From Epiperipatus broadwayi (Eukaryota > Onychophora > Udeonychophora > Euonychophora > Peripatidae): a DNA stretch of 64,000 nt. Both the position numbers and the translations under genes were made by a program. The notes beneath the pieces were generated by a model. The model made no database searches and was not told the origin of the DNA. It was given only the letters and a program-made list of their open reading frames with translations. The stretch is taken from assembly GCA_028023455.1 (NCBI GenBank), contig JAQFVV010000255.1:680001-744000 (forward strand), given 5' to 3'. Position 1 is the first letter of the stretch. Each line of letters opens with the position of its first letter. This document shows, one piece after another, positions 1 to 11,410 of the stretch.

Positions 1-1468
1 TGTTTTACTCTTATTCAAACACTAAGTGTAAATATGATAGGCAAATGCATTAACTATTATGTCATAAAACTTTTTATGACTATTAACAAAAAAATAATTA
101 AAGATTTTACAATAAGATCAAAATGGTTTGCAATCATATAGGGAAAAAAATCTCCAGTAGATGGCAATGAAGGATGTATCTTGCTTTGTAGAATGTTGGT
201 ATCTGGTTTTTAATAATAGTACTGTTTTATCTTTCATGAAGTGCCCAATTACACACAACTTTATTTATTTTTAATATTTTCATTAAGATCAATCATGCAT
301 TATATTTACTCCAGAGCCATCTATTGTGAACTGAATTAGTCAAAGAATACAAAATGTCACATCAAATTTCCAATAACTCCTCTGTGCTGAAGGCCAATAA
401 CTATAAATACCTCTGGACATTTAGATGTTATATGACTACTTAATATTCATTGACTGTGAAGTAAATACTGTTCCTAATTCTTTCTGTCAGTGTCAAGTAT
501 TAAACTTTTTCAGACCAGCTTTACCCCATGGTCACATATGATTTTTATTTACATGTCATAGTTTTGATAACCAATTTCTAATTTAAAAACATAATAAAAT
601 AATGTGGCATTTAGTTTGGATTTAGTTAAATTACATATAAAAGTATATTAAATATCTTTATGTTCTTTTAGTTTGTAAGATCTATAACAATCTTTTAAAA
701 ATGGAGTTATAAATACCTATCTATATAAAAGTTAAATGGGATACTAAAAAAGTTTCAAAACATAACATTTTTAGTCATGCTACTTCTTATTTTTAAATAT
801 GGTGATCATCTCTACATTTGTTTGGAATTAAAAATAATGTTTTGTTAATTTCAATTATTAACACAGCCTTTGATTGTCTTTAGACATTTCAAAGAAATAA
901 ATACTAGTCTTATTCTGACAATTTCATTACTATATTTTCTCTATCTTAATTTAAATATGTTTTCATGTCTTGATATAATTATATAGTCAAGTTGTTGTTT
1001 TGTAGTATATATTGTTGTTTTTCTAGATAGAACATAATAGAAAGAACATAATGATATGAAATTTATTATAGTTTTAATGGTCTTCTTTTCATATCACTTT
1101 TTCATATAAGGGTGTTTTGTATTTCAAAACTATGACATTGCTTTATCTGACTTTCTTAGACAAAAACTTTTGTGGTTTAAGATATATAATAGTCACTACA
1201 ATGTCAAATTGCCTCCTTTTCATCCTGGACTCTCAAGTGAAAAGCAAGTACAATTTTGTTTCAGGGATTCTGTTTAAGAAATTATTATTGAATAATAGGA
1301 ACTATGAGAAATGAAAATCATACAGTGTGGTGAAAAGATTATTGAGTATGTGGAATTATATATTAAGTCTTATAAATAGTCATTGCAGTATGTTTTATTT
1401 TTGTTTCAGTTCTTTATTAATGAATAATAAAGATGCAACTTAGATGCCTTTAGAAATGACTCTGTGAG
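1..1468. other. Unassigned AT-rich DNA
   Basis: No gene, RNA or repeat could be supported here. The short open frame at 1117-1314 has the low-complexity composition expected by chance and no recognisable domain. The stretch is rich in short A and T runs. Confidence 0.6.
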
Positions 1469-1581
1469 AAGTTGGTGGTCGAGAGTTCAGCGCAACTGCC
1501 TTGCACTTGCAGGCAGTTGCCTGGGTTGCGGGTTCGCATCCCGGCCGATGCTATGACACTTAAAAAAAAAAAAGAAGAAGA
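1469..1581 (+). mobile_element. tRNA-derived SINE, family A, copy 1
   Basis: A block of about 90 bp that is much richer in GC than its surroundings ends in an A-rich tail (1561-1581). GGTTCGCATCC at 1531-1541 fits an RNA polymerase III B box with one change, and the upstream GGTGGTCGAGAGTTCAGCGC region sits where an A box would. The same order of motifs recurs at 10247-10362, 25029-25145 (minus) and 35762-35866, each ending in a variant of GATGCTATGACA plus A's. This is therefore a dispersed SINE and not a tRNA gene: the arms do not fold into a complete cloverleaf. No clear target duplication was seen for this copy. Confidence 0.75.
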
Positions 1582-2547
1582 ATTTAATTATTCATACAAA
1601 CATAAATGTCTTATCTAATTTAATATAGCAAATGATTTTTGTGCAAAACCCATTCCATTATTTTTTAGTAACAACTGTTATTTTCTCTTCATGTAATTCT
1701 GATTGGTTCTTAGTTGATTAAGAGCAATATTTCATTTCTAACTACTCTCAAGCAATCTATTATAACATTGAATAGCCAAAGGACCTTTGATAGTATCAAC
1801 ACATCCAAATTCTCAATACTCCTCATAAAAAAGGCCATTATCAATAGTTCACTGTCCATTAACTATTCAAGCTTTCAGAGTATCTTTCTAGAATAAAAAA
1901 ATAAATTATTGCTTTTAATATTATCAGTTAGTGAGTTATTGAAAATATTATGGTCCAGCTGATTCCAATCATATATTTTATATATTAAAAAATCTTAACT
2001 TTTTAAAGGGTTAATTGCATAGTGATTAGTTCATGTAGTATTCATGCCAATAACTTGATGTTTGAAGAAGAATAGAAATTGGGAATGTTTTCAGATTTCA
2101 AACAAGCTTAGAACTCTTTTTTCAGTTATACAATTCATAGCCAAACCAATTTGATATCCAAATATTTATTGGAGTATTTTCTATCTATTTTTAGACGGAG
2201 GTAAAATAAAGGGAAAAAAATCATAAATCTTCACTATTGCTTTTCTATAAAAATATGCATGGAAAATTTGCCCTATAGTGGTTTTTTATTCAATTTGATT
2301 AGTAGCTTGCTCTAAATTTATTTGTGAATGGGTTAATTCTGTGAATCTTTATAAATGTGTATGACTTTTTAATAACTTTTAGTTACATCATTATTATAAA
2401 AAATAAAAAAACGCGAAATGTTAAAGAAGATATAATTTGAGACAATAGTTTAAGGAAAAAAAAAATAGTGTTGTCAAGAGAAACATGAAACTGTCTGATA
2501 GTACGAGAATTATTTATTGTTCATCAGTCCTTTTAAAGTTACAGTAG
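1582..2547. other. Unassigned AT-rich DNA
   Basis: Nothing supportable was seen. The 60-codon open frame at 1714-1896 shows no motif and no coding-like composition. Confidence 0.55.
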
Positions 2548-2808
2548 TCTGATTCTGAAGCTAGAATGAATTTCGTTAATGCTAGAGATCTAACCCTTAA
2601 AATCCCGACTTTTTACAATGTACTTCGCATCAATAGTATTTTACAAGAATATTTATTTTTAACACAAAACAAATAAATATACTTTGTAATAAATATTTAA
2701 TTTTGTTTATTTATCTACTGCATTCTAAATATAATTGTCCAAATATACTTTAATTAAGAAATTGTCACCTTCACAAAGGGGGCAGCACCTTTTAATTGCT
2801 GATATATT

Positions 2809-3075
2809 ATGGGTGATTTAGCGTGCAAATTGTGTAAGGAAGGTATAGAAAATAATAGGCATCTGTTGATTGAATGTAAATGCTTGAAAGCAGAAAGGGT
2901 ACAGATAATGAAGTTATGGGAGAATAGGTATGAACAAAGTGACAATACAGAAAGTGAGTTAGTAGTTTTTATGCTGGGTTTGCGAAAAGATAAAGGGGAT
3001 TTAGATTTAAATGCCATAGAGTTGACAAAGATTATGTTGTGGAAATGGGATGGGGCAGAATATGGGAAGACTTAG
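2809..3075 (+). pseudogene. LINE C-terminal zinc-finger relic
   Basis: An 88-codon open frame begins with a C-x2-C-x10-H-x4-C pattern (CKLCKEG, then HLLIEC) at about residues 6-24. This spacing is typical of the Cys/His finger that follows the reverse transcriptase in I/Jockey/CR1-like non-LTR retrotransposons. After it come charged residues without a further domain. The frame has no upstream reverse transcriptase in phase; an open stretch at 2548-2672 in a different register may be another piece of the same ORF2. It is followed by a 3' end with a short repeated tail (3131-3229), which supports the LINE reading. As a protein it is a fragment, so it is called a pseudogene. Family assignment is inferred from the Cys/His spacing alone. 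Confidence 0.5.
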
Positions 3076-3130
3076 AGTGGGGAATGGAAAATAAAGTGGC
3101 TAACAGGTTTATCTGGGCATAGTTGCTGAG

Positions 3131-3229
3131 ATATTCTTGACTTCGTTTAAGGAGAAGCCAAATACATCACATCACATATTCTTGACTTCGATTAAGGAGA
3201 AGCCATAATACATCACATCACATCACATA
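3131..3229 (+). repeat. Duplicated LINE 3' tail
   Basis: Two tandem copies about 45 bp apart share ATATTCTTGACTTCG followed by TTAAGGAGAAGCC and end in short CATCA/CACAT repeats. Ending in a short tandem repeat in place of poly(A) is a habit of CR1- and I-like LINEs. The two copies read as a doubled 3' end of the relic that precedes them. Confidence 0.55.
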
Positions 3230-3239
3230 GTTTATTTGT

Positions 3240-3600
3240 AATCACACAACTTATAGAGTAGGAATACAGATATGATATTTATAGAGAAAGAGAAGGCATA
3301 TGATAGAGCAAATAGAAATAGATCATGAGTAAGTTTAGTAAATTTGGGAATGAATGGAGTTTTAGTGGATCTTATTAAGAGATTGTATGAAAATAATTAT
3401 TTTACATATCAAATAGAAAATATAGAGTCAGAATTAAAAATGGGGTGGGACTAAGATAAGGATGTCCTATGTCATGTATTTTGTTTTTGTTATATTTGAG
3501 AGAAATGGAAAGGGCATTAGAAAGATCAGGAAGAGAGGTAGAGATATCATTATTAGATGTCAAGGCAGTGTATACATTATTAGGTCTTTTATTTGCAAAA
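3240..3600 (+). pseudogene. Degenerate LINE reverse transcriptase fragment
   Basis: Reading across frames gives recognisable pieces of a non-LTR reverse transcriptase: an EKAYDRANR segment near 3285 (the F-x-D-x-x-K-A-F/Y-D box, with the catalytic region decayed), LVNLGMNGVLVDLIKRLYEN near 3335-3390, and GLR-stop-GCPMS near 3448, where the family has GLRQGCPLSP. The stop is a CAA to TAA change at the glutamine. Downstream the frame continues with LLYLREMERALERSGREVEI. Several stops and at least one frame change make it non-functional. It lies just after the duplicated tail of another LINE and is a different fragment from the RTE-like element at 45185. Confidence 0.55.
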
Positions 3601-5696
3601 TTTACTTAACTCAAAACCAGATGAAATTCCAAGGAATATGCTCGCCAAGTTCAACATGATCTTAAAGTTGGAATATAAATATAAACTAGTCAATACATCA
3701 TGGCAATTTTAATGCAAATATTAATACTATATAGCAAATCTATACATTTTTAAATAATTTCAAATTAAAACATAAAAAAAAAACATGTAATTTTACTTCC
3801 TTCTTATGTAAATTTCATTAGATGATCTTGAATGCACTATAGTTGTTTTAAAATGTAAGCATTGATTTGATTATATTTAAATAGTGATTTGGTTTTTCTC
3901 AAGATTATTAAAAATAAGTGCTTAGTGGCTCTGCTTTGTGAAAATACATTACTGTTGTATATATTTGCAACTTAATTTCATTTTTACAAATTTATTATTA
4001 TATATAAGCAGACCCCACCACATGGGCTTTTTTTTTGCAAAATTTCAGCATCCCTAGTCCCATGAACAGAGCTGATCTGAGTGCACTGTAATGGCACATG
4101 ACCTCACATTTATCAAGACCCAGGATCTGTTTGATTTATGACTTTTGCAAAAATTAAAACATTTTATTATATGCTAAGTGAAATTATGTTTTATTCCTTC
4201 TTTAATTTATAAGTTCTACATTTTTTATTACATGTGAAGTAATATAATTGTAGATGCATTAATATGTGGTAATGCAGATTTTTCAGTTATGTTTTTTACC
4301 AAAATGTTTCAGAATATTCTGGTCATATTAATGTGAAGCCAGCTCTTTGTTAGTATTGTTAGACATTGAATCAGAATATGCAAAAAATAATTATAAAATT
4401 TGGATGATATTATTAATAGATTTGCAATAAACCATAGAAGGAAAAAAAACATTTTTTTTTGCATTGTATATATACTATTTTGGTTTCTCAAATATTGATT
4501 CAATAAAATTGTACAAAATTATATTTATAACAAATAAGCAATTATTTATAAATACAAGTATCAATTTATACAATTTTAATATATATATCTATATTTGCAA
4601 GTACAATAATTTATTTTTTAAATATCTAAATGTTTTTATCATGTAAAAAATACCCCCCCCCCCAATGAAATAAAATTTGTTAGTTAAAACAATGAATTCT
4701 ATATAATTTGTTTAATAAAAGACATAATGGAATATTAAAAAATTATAATTATTTACATTTTTACCTTTTTATTTACATATTAACTTTTCTGACTTTGAGG
4801 GTCACAATGTGATAAATAGCAATCAATTTTGACTAGGTTGACTTTAACCAACCTTTTGTTTTTAACTTTGTGTCATTTGGAATCTCAGTAGTATGATAAT
4901 TTTTTTGGCTACTTGTTATTTCAGTTTAAAAATTTAATCACACAATATTGTCAAGTATTTGGGAATTTTAAATATTTACATTACATTTACTTAAGGTAAG
5001 AAATTTTCACACATTGTTTATTTGATAAATTTTTAGAATCCATTATACTCCATCTTGCAGTTTGTTTTGTTTAATGATAAATTATAATAAAAAAAATCAA
5101 ACAAATGAATTCTTCCACTAGTATAGATAAAGAATTTTGTAGGCACTTTTCAAATCAAGCAGTTACAAGTGAAATTATATAGGTGTAACAATAATGCTGT
5201 GTTATTGAAATGTGCAATATTTTTTTTAAAAAATGATTTTAACTAATTCCATTAGCAGCTACTTAATAAAAATACATGTTTTAAAAATACAATCTCTCAC
5301 AAATATCTTATTTAAGTTTTTTATTAGCAAAAATAGCCTCTCTTGTTTTCATTCAATAATAAAATACACTACTTTATTACGGTATTTAATTTTTTATACC
5401 TATTAATAATGAAGTTGTATTATATATTGAAGCAATATTTGTGTATGCTTCATGTCAATAATTTAAATTAAATATTTTCAACATTTTTTTAATAAAAATA
5501 ATATATATGTGTGTGTACAGATAAATGTATATGGTATGAATAAATATAAGTTTATTTTAAAAGAAAAGGTATTTTATAAAGTTGAAATGGCATTATTTTA
5601 GCAAATGCAATAAAATTCTTATAAACATATTAATTAATTAAGGAGATAAATATTTGATGGAATTTAGTTTGGTAATCCCTTTCAAAAATAAAAATT
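3601..5696. other. Unassigned AT-rich DNA
   Basis: No gene was found. A less AT-rich patch at about 4010-4135 (GACCCCACCACATGGGC near its start) may be an old repeat, but no ends or relatives were found in the window. A C run of about ten lies near 4653. The short frames at 4309-4503 and 4464-4646 are low complexity and overlap on opposite strands. Confidence 0.5.
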
Positions 5697-6500
5697 TATA
5701 AATGTCATGATTGGACAAATAAACCATGGACCAAAAATGGAATTCAGGAATTATCTACCACCAATAGATTATTGGATTGAAATGACAGATGATAGACCTA
5801 ATTTTACTGGTAAGCCAATTTCAAGAACTATAAATAGTGGTTATAATTCATTGTGCTCCATATATTTGGATTACGTTGACTGCTGAAGTATTATTGCTGA
5901 AATAATTTAATGATTATATTACCTTGCCCTTTATGATTGTCCTTTCAGTATACTTATTGTTCCTATTGTTGAAAAACACAATGGATGAGTAGAGAAACTG
6001 CAATATGCTTCGCTCTTGCTATTTTGCAGAGGGCAGGCTGAAGATCCATGGAGAATTATGGAAAGAAGTTGTTCGCTAATGTATAAACAGTGTTGTGTCC
6101 ATTATATGCCTATACTTCAAATGTCTACTGCCAGAGGGAGAAACCATCCATCAATAAACAACCATCTGATGATGTCAGACCATTATGATTAAAACCTGCA
6201 ACCACCATTGCTATAATTGAATGACTGAAGTCCTCCAAAAGTATCGTCAATACCTGAAGTCTGAGCTCTAATTCTTAGTGATGAAAGGAGATGAATATAA
6301 ACTTTAAAAATATCTTTTTATAAATTTCTAATACTAACATTGTGTATTTATCTCCATTATAGTGAAAATTATTTTATAACTTATTATTTATTGACTTTGT
6401 AAATTTGTTTATAACTGGTATGAGAAGAGATTGTTATTTTAATTTTAAACATTCTGCAATTCAATCTGTGTAAATCTAAAAGATTAAATTGTCATATAAA
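5697..6500 (+). mobile_element. Candidate solo LTR
   Basis: The proposed LTR is 5703-6494 (792 bp). It starts with TGTCATGATTGG and ends with TTGTCA, giving the usual TG...CA ends, and is flanked by the 6-bp repeat TATAAA at 5697-5702 and 6495-6500. A TATA-like ACTATAAATAG lies near 5827-5837, followed by a more GC-rich section that could be the start of the transcript. There is no second LTR and no internal coding sequence, so it would be a solo LTR left by recombination. The AT-rich target repeat could match by chance, which keeps this below certain. Confidence 0.45.
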
Positions 6501-7768
6501 ATGATTAGCTTTTTATCACAATCTCTGGCCATGCCTTTAAAGACTTTGTGTTTTAAAACCAGTTATTTCCACTTCCTGCAAATATAAAACAGGTTGCATA
6601 GACGGAATAAATTAAAATTGTTTTTGTTATCTTTTAATAGTTTACAGTTTTAAGCAAACTATCCTCCAAGCTTGGGGAAGTATAGTTGAGTGTATTGGTT
6701 GAAGTGAACTGCTGTAACCTTTATTTTGGGATGTTTTGTTTACATATGAAATTCATTCATATGTATTTTATTTATTCATGAATGATTGTAATGCCAATTG
6801 CATTTTCCAGCCTCTTACATTCATTATTTTATTTAGGAGCAGTGATATGCAGTAGATGGACATTCCTACCATATATTATCTGTTTTGTTTTTTGTATATA
6901 ACTTGGATAAAACTATTTGCAACTGCTGTAACTCTTATGCTTACTATTTTACAATAGTATATAGTAGATGCTAATTCACAGTAGAGTATGTCCCTAGCTC
7001 ACATGTATTTATTTAACCATAAATAATGTAGCATAGATGTTGTTTTCCTACATCTTACATTTGCTTATGTAGCATTTAATTACTTACCTGTATTACAGCC
7101 TGAAAGTATTTATGGTAGACCACTTCTTTAAATAGTTTATAAATTTAGCATATTCTCAAACCGTAAGTTTGTTAAGTCTTAAAACTATAATAATAAATAG
7201 TTATGATCATTGGTCTTTGCAGCAAGTTTACATCTGTTCAGAAACAATTAAGAATGTATTATATCATATATTATCAGTGCATAAAATTAATAGAAATTGT
7301 GTTAACTTGTTTATAAATTGACAGTGCAGTCAATTTATGCTATTCTATGTGTGTCATAAAAATATATATCTTTGAATAAATTGTAGTGTCTCATTATTTT
7401 TAGCAGTTGTCATTATTTTGCAATCAATAACTTAATTAGAATATGATAAGAGTCTCATATGTCTAGCTGACCTTAGTAGGCTATAAAAAAATAATGTTTA
7501 TTCTGTAACATTGGAATGTGGAGATTTCATGCAAATTGCCCTTGATTTTAAGGTTGCTTATACAATAAATTTTTAGAAGTCATTAATACCATTTGCATCT
7601 TATTTTGCTTATACAATAAATTATTAGAAATGATGAATACCTTTTGCAATTTATTTTCCTTATTCATAGGTTATATAATGAAATTTGTTAAGAATGAAAT
7701 ATTTTGGCATGCAGTAATACCGTTTTAAAAATTATGTTTTTTACTCATTCTGTTTTGCTTAGATTTTC
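6501..7768. other. Unassigned AT-rich DNA
   Basis: No gene or bounded repeat was supported. Two similar short motifs of the form TTTGC-TTATACAATAAATT at about 7550 and 7605 suggest a small local duplication. Confidence 0.5.
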
Positions 7769-8210
7769 ATTATAAATTTATTTAATGCACATTGATTACA
7801 TAAATAATATTTACTACAGCAATAAACCTAAAGCATGTGCACTTGAAAATGTGAATGTGTGGACCTCTACAGGTCTTAACCACAAGCTTATGCATTGAAA
7901 GAAAAGAGGAAAAACCTTCTTTACTTCAACCTACTTTCTATATAAATAGGTGAAGCTGAAGCAGCTAGATCTGAGAGCATGAAGCTGTTCAATACTTCAC
8001 TGATTAAGTTCACACTCTCATATCTAACTGCTTCATATAGAAAGTAGGTTGAAGTAAAGAAGGGGTTCTCTCTTTTCTTCAAAAATGTAAGCTTGTGATT
8101 AAGACCTGTAGAGGTTCCTACTATTGCATTTTTATGCACACATTCTTGAGGTTACAATCTTAATAAATATTACTTATGTAAGCAATGTGCATTTAAATAA
8201 ATTTATAATT
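7769..8210. repeat. Fold-back repeat, family FB1
   Basis: The sequence from ATTATAAATTTATTTAATGCACATTG at the left is repeated in inverted orientation at the right, with arms of about 200 bp meeting near 7990. Shared blocks include the segment around TTCTTTACTTCAACCTACTTTC (7918-7939) and its complement near 8041-8062. The open frame on the minus strand at 7921-8139 is a by-product of the palindrome. No transposase or known terminal motif was recognised. It could be a MITE or two SINE-like copies inserted head to head. Confidence 0.7.
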
Positions 8211-8310
8211 ACAACTTTAAATTATTGTAATAGATTTCTAACTATAAGATCTTTCCATTGACTCGTTGTAAATTGAGAGATTTCACGAGTATTAGTGTGT
8301 AATAAGAAAT

Positions 8311-8540
8311 GTGGACTTAATCAATGAAGTATTGAATAGCTTCACACTTTTAGATCTAACCACTTCAGCTTCACCTATTTATATAAAAAGTAGGTTGAAG
8401 TAAAGAAGGGTTCCTCTCTTTTCTTCCAATGCATAAGCTTGTGGTTAAGACCTGTAGAGGTCCCTACCTTTGCATTTTCAAGTGCACATGCTTTAGGTTT
8501 ATTGCCTTAGTAAATATTACTTAGATTTTCATTGTAGTGT
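8311..8540. repeat. Third arm of the FB1 repeat
   Basis: This stretch matches the inverted complement of 7790-8020, including GTGAAGTATTGAA-like, CAGCTTCACCTATTTATAT and AAGTGCACATGCTTTAGG blocks. It is therefore in direct orientation to the right arm of the fold-back at 7769-8210. It agrees with the left arm better than the right arm does at its outer end. Confidence 0.65.
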
Positions 8541-8684
8541 GGATTGTGGATTAATTAAAAGTTTTTAACTAGAGAACAAGTAAAAGGATAATACTGCATT
8601 AAAAAAAAAGATAGGAAACTATTTAATAAAATGTGTAAAAAAAATAATATGGCATAATAATAAAAAGATAATATTGCTATTAAA

Positions 8685-8775
8685 AATAGTGTCACACAAG
8701 ACAGCTACAGAATCAATCCTAGGATCCCATCCCACAATCAGAAGACAGACTCTCTTATCACTACTTTAAACTGAA
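8685..8775 (-). repeat. Possible tRNA-derived SINE fragment
   Basis: On the minus strand the sequence reads like the A-box to B-box part of a tRNA (TAGTGATAAGAGAGTCTG, then GGATTGATTC). It has clearly higher GC than its neighbours. It resembles the tRNA-like unit at 10690-10790 in order and spacing. No tail or target duplication was found. Confidence 0.35.
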
Positions 8776-9184
8776 TTATTATACATGATCCATGTAAAAT
8801 ATCATTGATAAACTTAATTTGATTACATGAAAAATTATTCTAATAATGAGGCACCATTTTTAAAATAAGTTTTATTTTGTAAATAAAATTATTAATAGTA
8901 ATATGTTTGTATAAATTAGGGTTTTAAATACAAGGGATTGGGGAATATAAACATTTTCATTAGCATATAAATTTTATTAAATATTCTGCCAAAAAGGCAT
9001 CAGACTGTTGTTTTTTATGTAATGGTAAAATATATATGCAGTATATTTTGAGACTCCAGCAATTGTCACATGTCTAAGTAAAGAAATATTTTTTAAAAAA
9101 GATAAGAAGTATTCCACTTGTATTTAAATATAAAAGAATGTGTTTTTAACAATAAAGTGATTGAGAAATCTAAACATTTACATA

Positions 9185-9830
9185 CAAGTTGTTATGTTTG
9201 GTTGGATTACAGACCCAATCTACAGAAAATAATACTAAGACAAATATTACAATTAATATATTTATTATATCTACAAATATATGTATAATACAATATATAG
9301 TATATATACAAGAGAATATTTACAATGTTGAATACTGTAGCTTAATATAAACTCTGGGTTCAGCTTACCACTTCCAGCTACACCTGATAGCTTGCCTCAT
9401 GGGTAGGATGTATGGTTCTTCCAGTTGTACAAGACAGCTTGCCTCGATCCAACAGTAGTCTTAGCAGCATCTGGTCTCTGTGGTACTTGCCTAACTGTGT
9501 AGACTAAATAGCATAATGCTATCAATGGGAATACTTGCTGATATTCAGGTTAGCAGAGCTTCCCTGGGAGAACACAAACATTCTTTCAGGTTATACAGAT
9601 ATTCTACTCTGATTCTCACAAAAGGCTGACTATTTATAGCCAGATCTCTGATTTTATTGAAAACCTTCAGATTCAGCAAGCATCGTTGCTTATTGGCCTG
9701 TAATAATCATTGGCTATGTTTTATCTATACATCAGCCTATTGGCCTGTGGCAAACAATGCTTAATCCAATCAGATAAGGAGGCATCTGGAATAGTCCACT
9801 TCTGAGAGAAGGAAGGACTATAACACAAGT
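9185..9830 (-). mobile_element. Solo LTR with 5-bp target duplication
   Basis: The LTR occupies 9190-9825 (636 bp). Its outer ends are the inverted pair TGTTAT and ATAACA, and the flanks carry a perfect 5-bp target duplication, CAAGT at 9185-9189 and at 9826-9830. Read on the minus strand it shows, in order, two CCAAT-type boxes (near 9770 and 9735), a TATA box CTATAAATAG (9639-9630) and a polyadenylation signal (AATAAA at 9266-9261), as expected of U3-R-U5. There is no partner LTR or internal region, so the element was reduced to a solo LTR by recombination. The ends suggest a Ty3/Gypsy-type element, which is inference only. Confidence 0.8.
9630..9639 (-). promoter_or_regulatory. TATA box of the solo LTR
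   Basis: CTATAAATAG on the minus strand lies inside the 9190-9825 LTR. CCAAT-type motifs lie upstream of it and a polyadenylation signal downstream in the same orientation. Confidence 0.55.
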
Positions 9831-10246
9831 TTTATTAATTATTGCAACAAATTTGTCCTGTTCAATTTAGTGCAATTATAAGAGTATATATGTTGTATAT
9901 TTCAAGCTCAAACCAAGAAATTTAAGGCTTGAACAATCGTCACAATAACTTTAAGTAAAGAAATATTTTACTCATGTTTAAATAAAAAATATTTACATTT
10001 AGAATGTATTTCTAATAATAATGTGATTAAAAAATATCAACATTTTCATTTACAAATAAATTTTATTATTCTGGCACCCTCAGGAAGAGTCACCACTAGT
10101 GCCCTGCACAACCTTCACACCTACACCCAATGGCTTTGTATATAAGATCTAGTAGCTAGAATAAGAGATTTCTTTTTGTTGGCAAAAAAGTAGATGGTCA
10201 AATGGTCTTGACTGTATTATAGCATATTGGTAGAATGAAAAACTCA
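9831..10246. other. Unassigned AT-rich DNA
   Basis: Nothing supportable. A short less AT-rich patch at 10075-10135 has no recognised relatives here. Confidence 0.5.
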
Positions 10247-10362
10247 AGAAATGTCAAGCATTGGTGATCGAGAGGTCAGCAACAGCTGCTTTACAAGAAG
10301 TTGTTCCGGGTTAGTGGGTTCACTTCCTGGCTGATGCTATGACACATGAGAAAAAAAAAATT
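10247..10362 (+). mobile_element. tRNA-derived SINE, family A, copy 2
   Basis: GTCAAGCATTGGTGATCGAG followed by AGGTCAGC, a degenerate B box (GGGTTCACTTCC at about 10317-10328) and GCTGATGCTATGACAC, then a run of A's, matches the other family A copies in order. It is more diverged than copy 1 in the B-box region. Confidence 0.7.
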
Positions 10363-10689
10363 AAAAAGTTTGTGATAAATTTCAAGTTCAAAAAAATAAA
10401 AACATAATCTCAATTTGATCATTTGAGTTGTATCTGATTTATCACACTGGTGTTTGGATATTATATGATCTACTAAAAACTGCCATATAGTTATTGTGTG
10501 ATAATATTTTGTGATGAATTTAGAATTATCTAAGATTAATGATGTTATTTTCTTGTTTTTTATATTAATTTTTAAATAAAATATTTTTTTTCATAAATTT
10601 CTTTATTAGCTTTTAAAATCAAATCATCCTAAATATAGATTATGCGTTTTGAGATGAAAAGAAAGTCATGTGGCTTTATTTCTTATGAG

Positions 10690-10795
10690 TTTATAAGAAG
10701 TTCAAGCATGAGATATGTTAGTGCCAGAATTGATCCCAGGATCTACCAATCTCAAGTCAGATGCTCTATGAACTACGTCATACCATGCAGGGTAT
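10690..10795 (-). mobile_element. tRNA-derived SINE or tRNA pseudogene
   Basis: On the minus strand the sequence contains TGACGTAGTTCATAGAGCAT (A-box-like), then CTGACTTGAGAT (anticodon arm-like), then GATCCTGGGATCAATTC (B-box-like). This is the order and spacing of a tRNA. The B box departs from GGTTCGANTCC, and the acceptor stem halves were not found to pair, so it is not called a functional tRNA. The open frame at 10642-11001 on the other strand runs through it and is not considered real. Confidence 0.5.
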
Positions 10796-11086
10796 ATTTG
10801 AGATTACAGTCAAAGACCAAACTGAATGCTATATTTTCTTTAGTTTATTTAAATTTTATTATTATTTTTAGAAAATATTTTTATAGTAATTATTTAAAAT
10901 TTGAAGGTATTCAAAAATACACTTACATTTTATTCAAATATGGTTTAATTTTAAAAATACAAATTAAGAAAATTATAGTAATGATAAAAGAGAAACTATG
11001 ATTGATAACACTTTGAGAAATACCATAGCATTAAACTTTTCTGATATTTTAATAATAATGATGATGATAATGATGATAATAACAAT
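10796..11086. other. Unassigned AT-rich DNA with trinucleotide run
   Basis: AT-rich DNA ending in an imperfect AAT/GAT run at about 11050-11094, which is the insertion target of the Merlin element. Confidence 0.5.
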
Positions 11087-11094
11087 AATAATAA

Positions 11095-11271
11095 GGTAAA
11101 CCTGCAGTTTCCAGGTCACTATAAAATTCTAATTTTGTTTCAATTTTTTCTCACCAGAGTGTTTCTTGTCGAATATTTAAATAAGAAAATAGTTAAAAAT
11201 AATTAAAATAATAATTAAAAAATAATTAAAATAATAACAATATATCCTCCCAACATTCGTAATAACTGTCC
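11095..11271 (+). repeat. Merlin left terminal inverted repeat
   Basis: Pairs with 12327-12494. The outer 25 bases differ at one position. The motif TTTCTCAC/T-CAGAGTGTTTCTTGTCGAAT near 11147-11172 occurs again just inside the repeat at about 11276-11305 with few changes, so the left side has a subterminal direct repeat that the right side lacks. Confidence 0.85.
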
Positions 11272-11410
11272 AAATTTTTCTCATCACAGTGTTTCTTGTC
11301 GAATTAGTGTGGAATTGTTTTACATTGTCTTGGCGCACATTTTACAAGATTTCCAAAGTTGTAATACGTAGTTTTCAGAGAGTTTTTTAATTTCCAGAGT
11401 AATTCATAAG

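Noticed and set aside
1469-1560. Possible tRNA gene
   Set aside because: It has a B box, but no acceptor-stem pairing, has an A tail, and recurs as a dispersed repeat: a SINE.
7921-8139. 72-codon minus-strand frame
   Set aside because: Lies across the axis of the FB1 fold-back and contains no domain.
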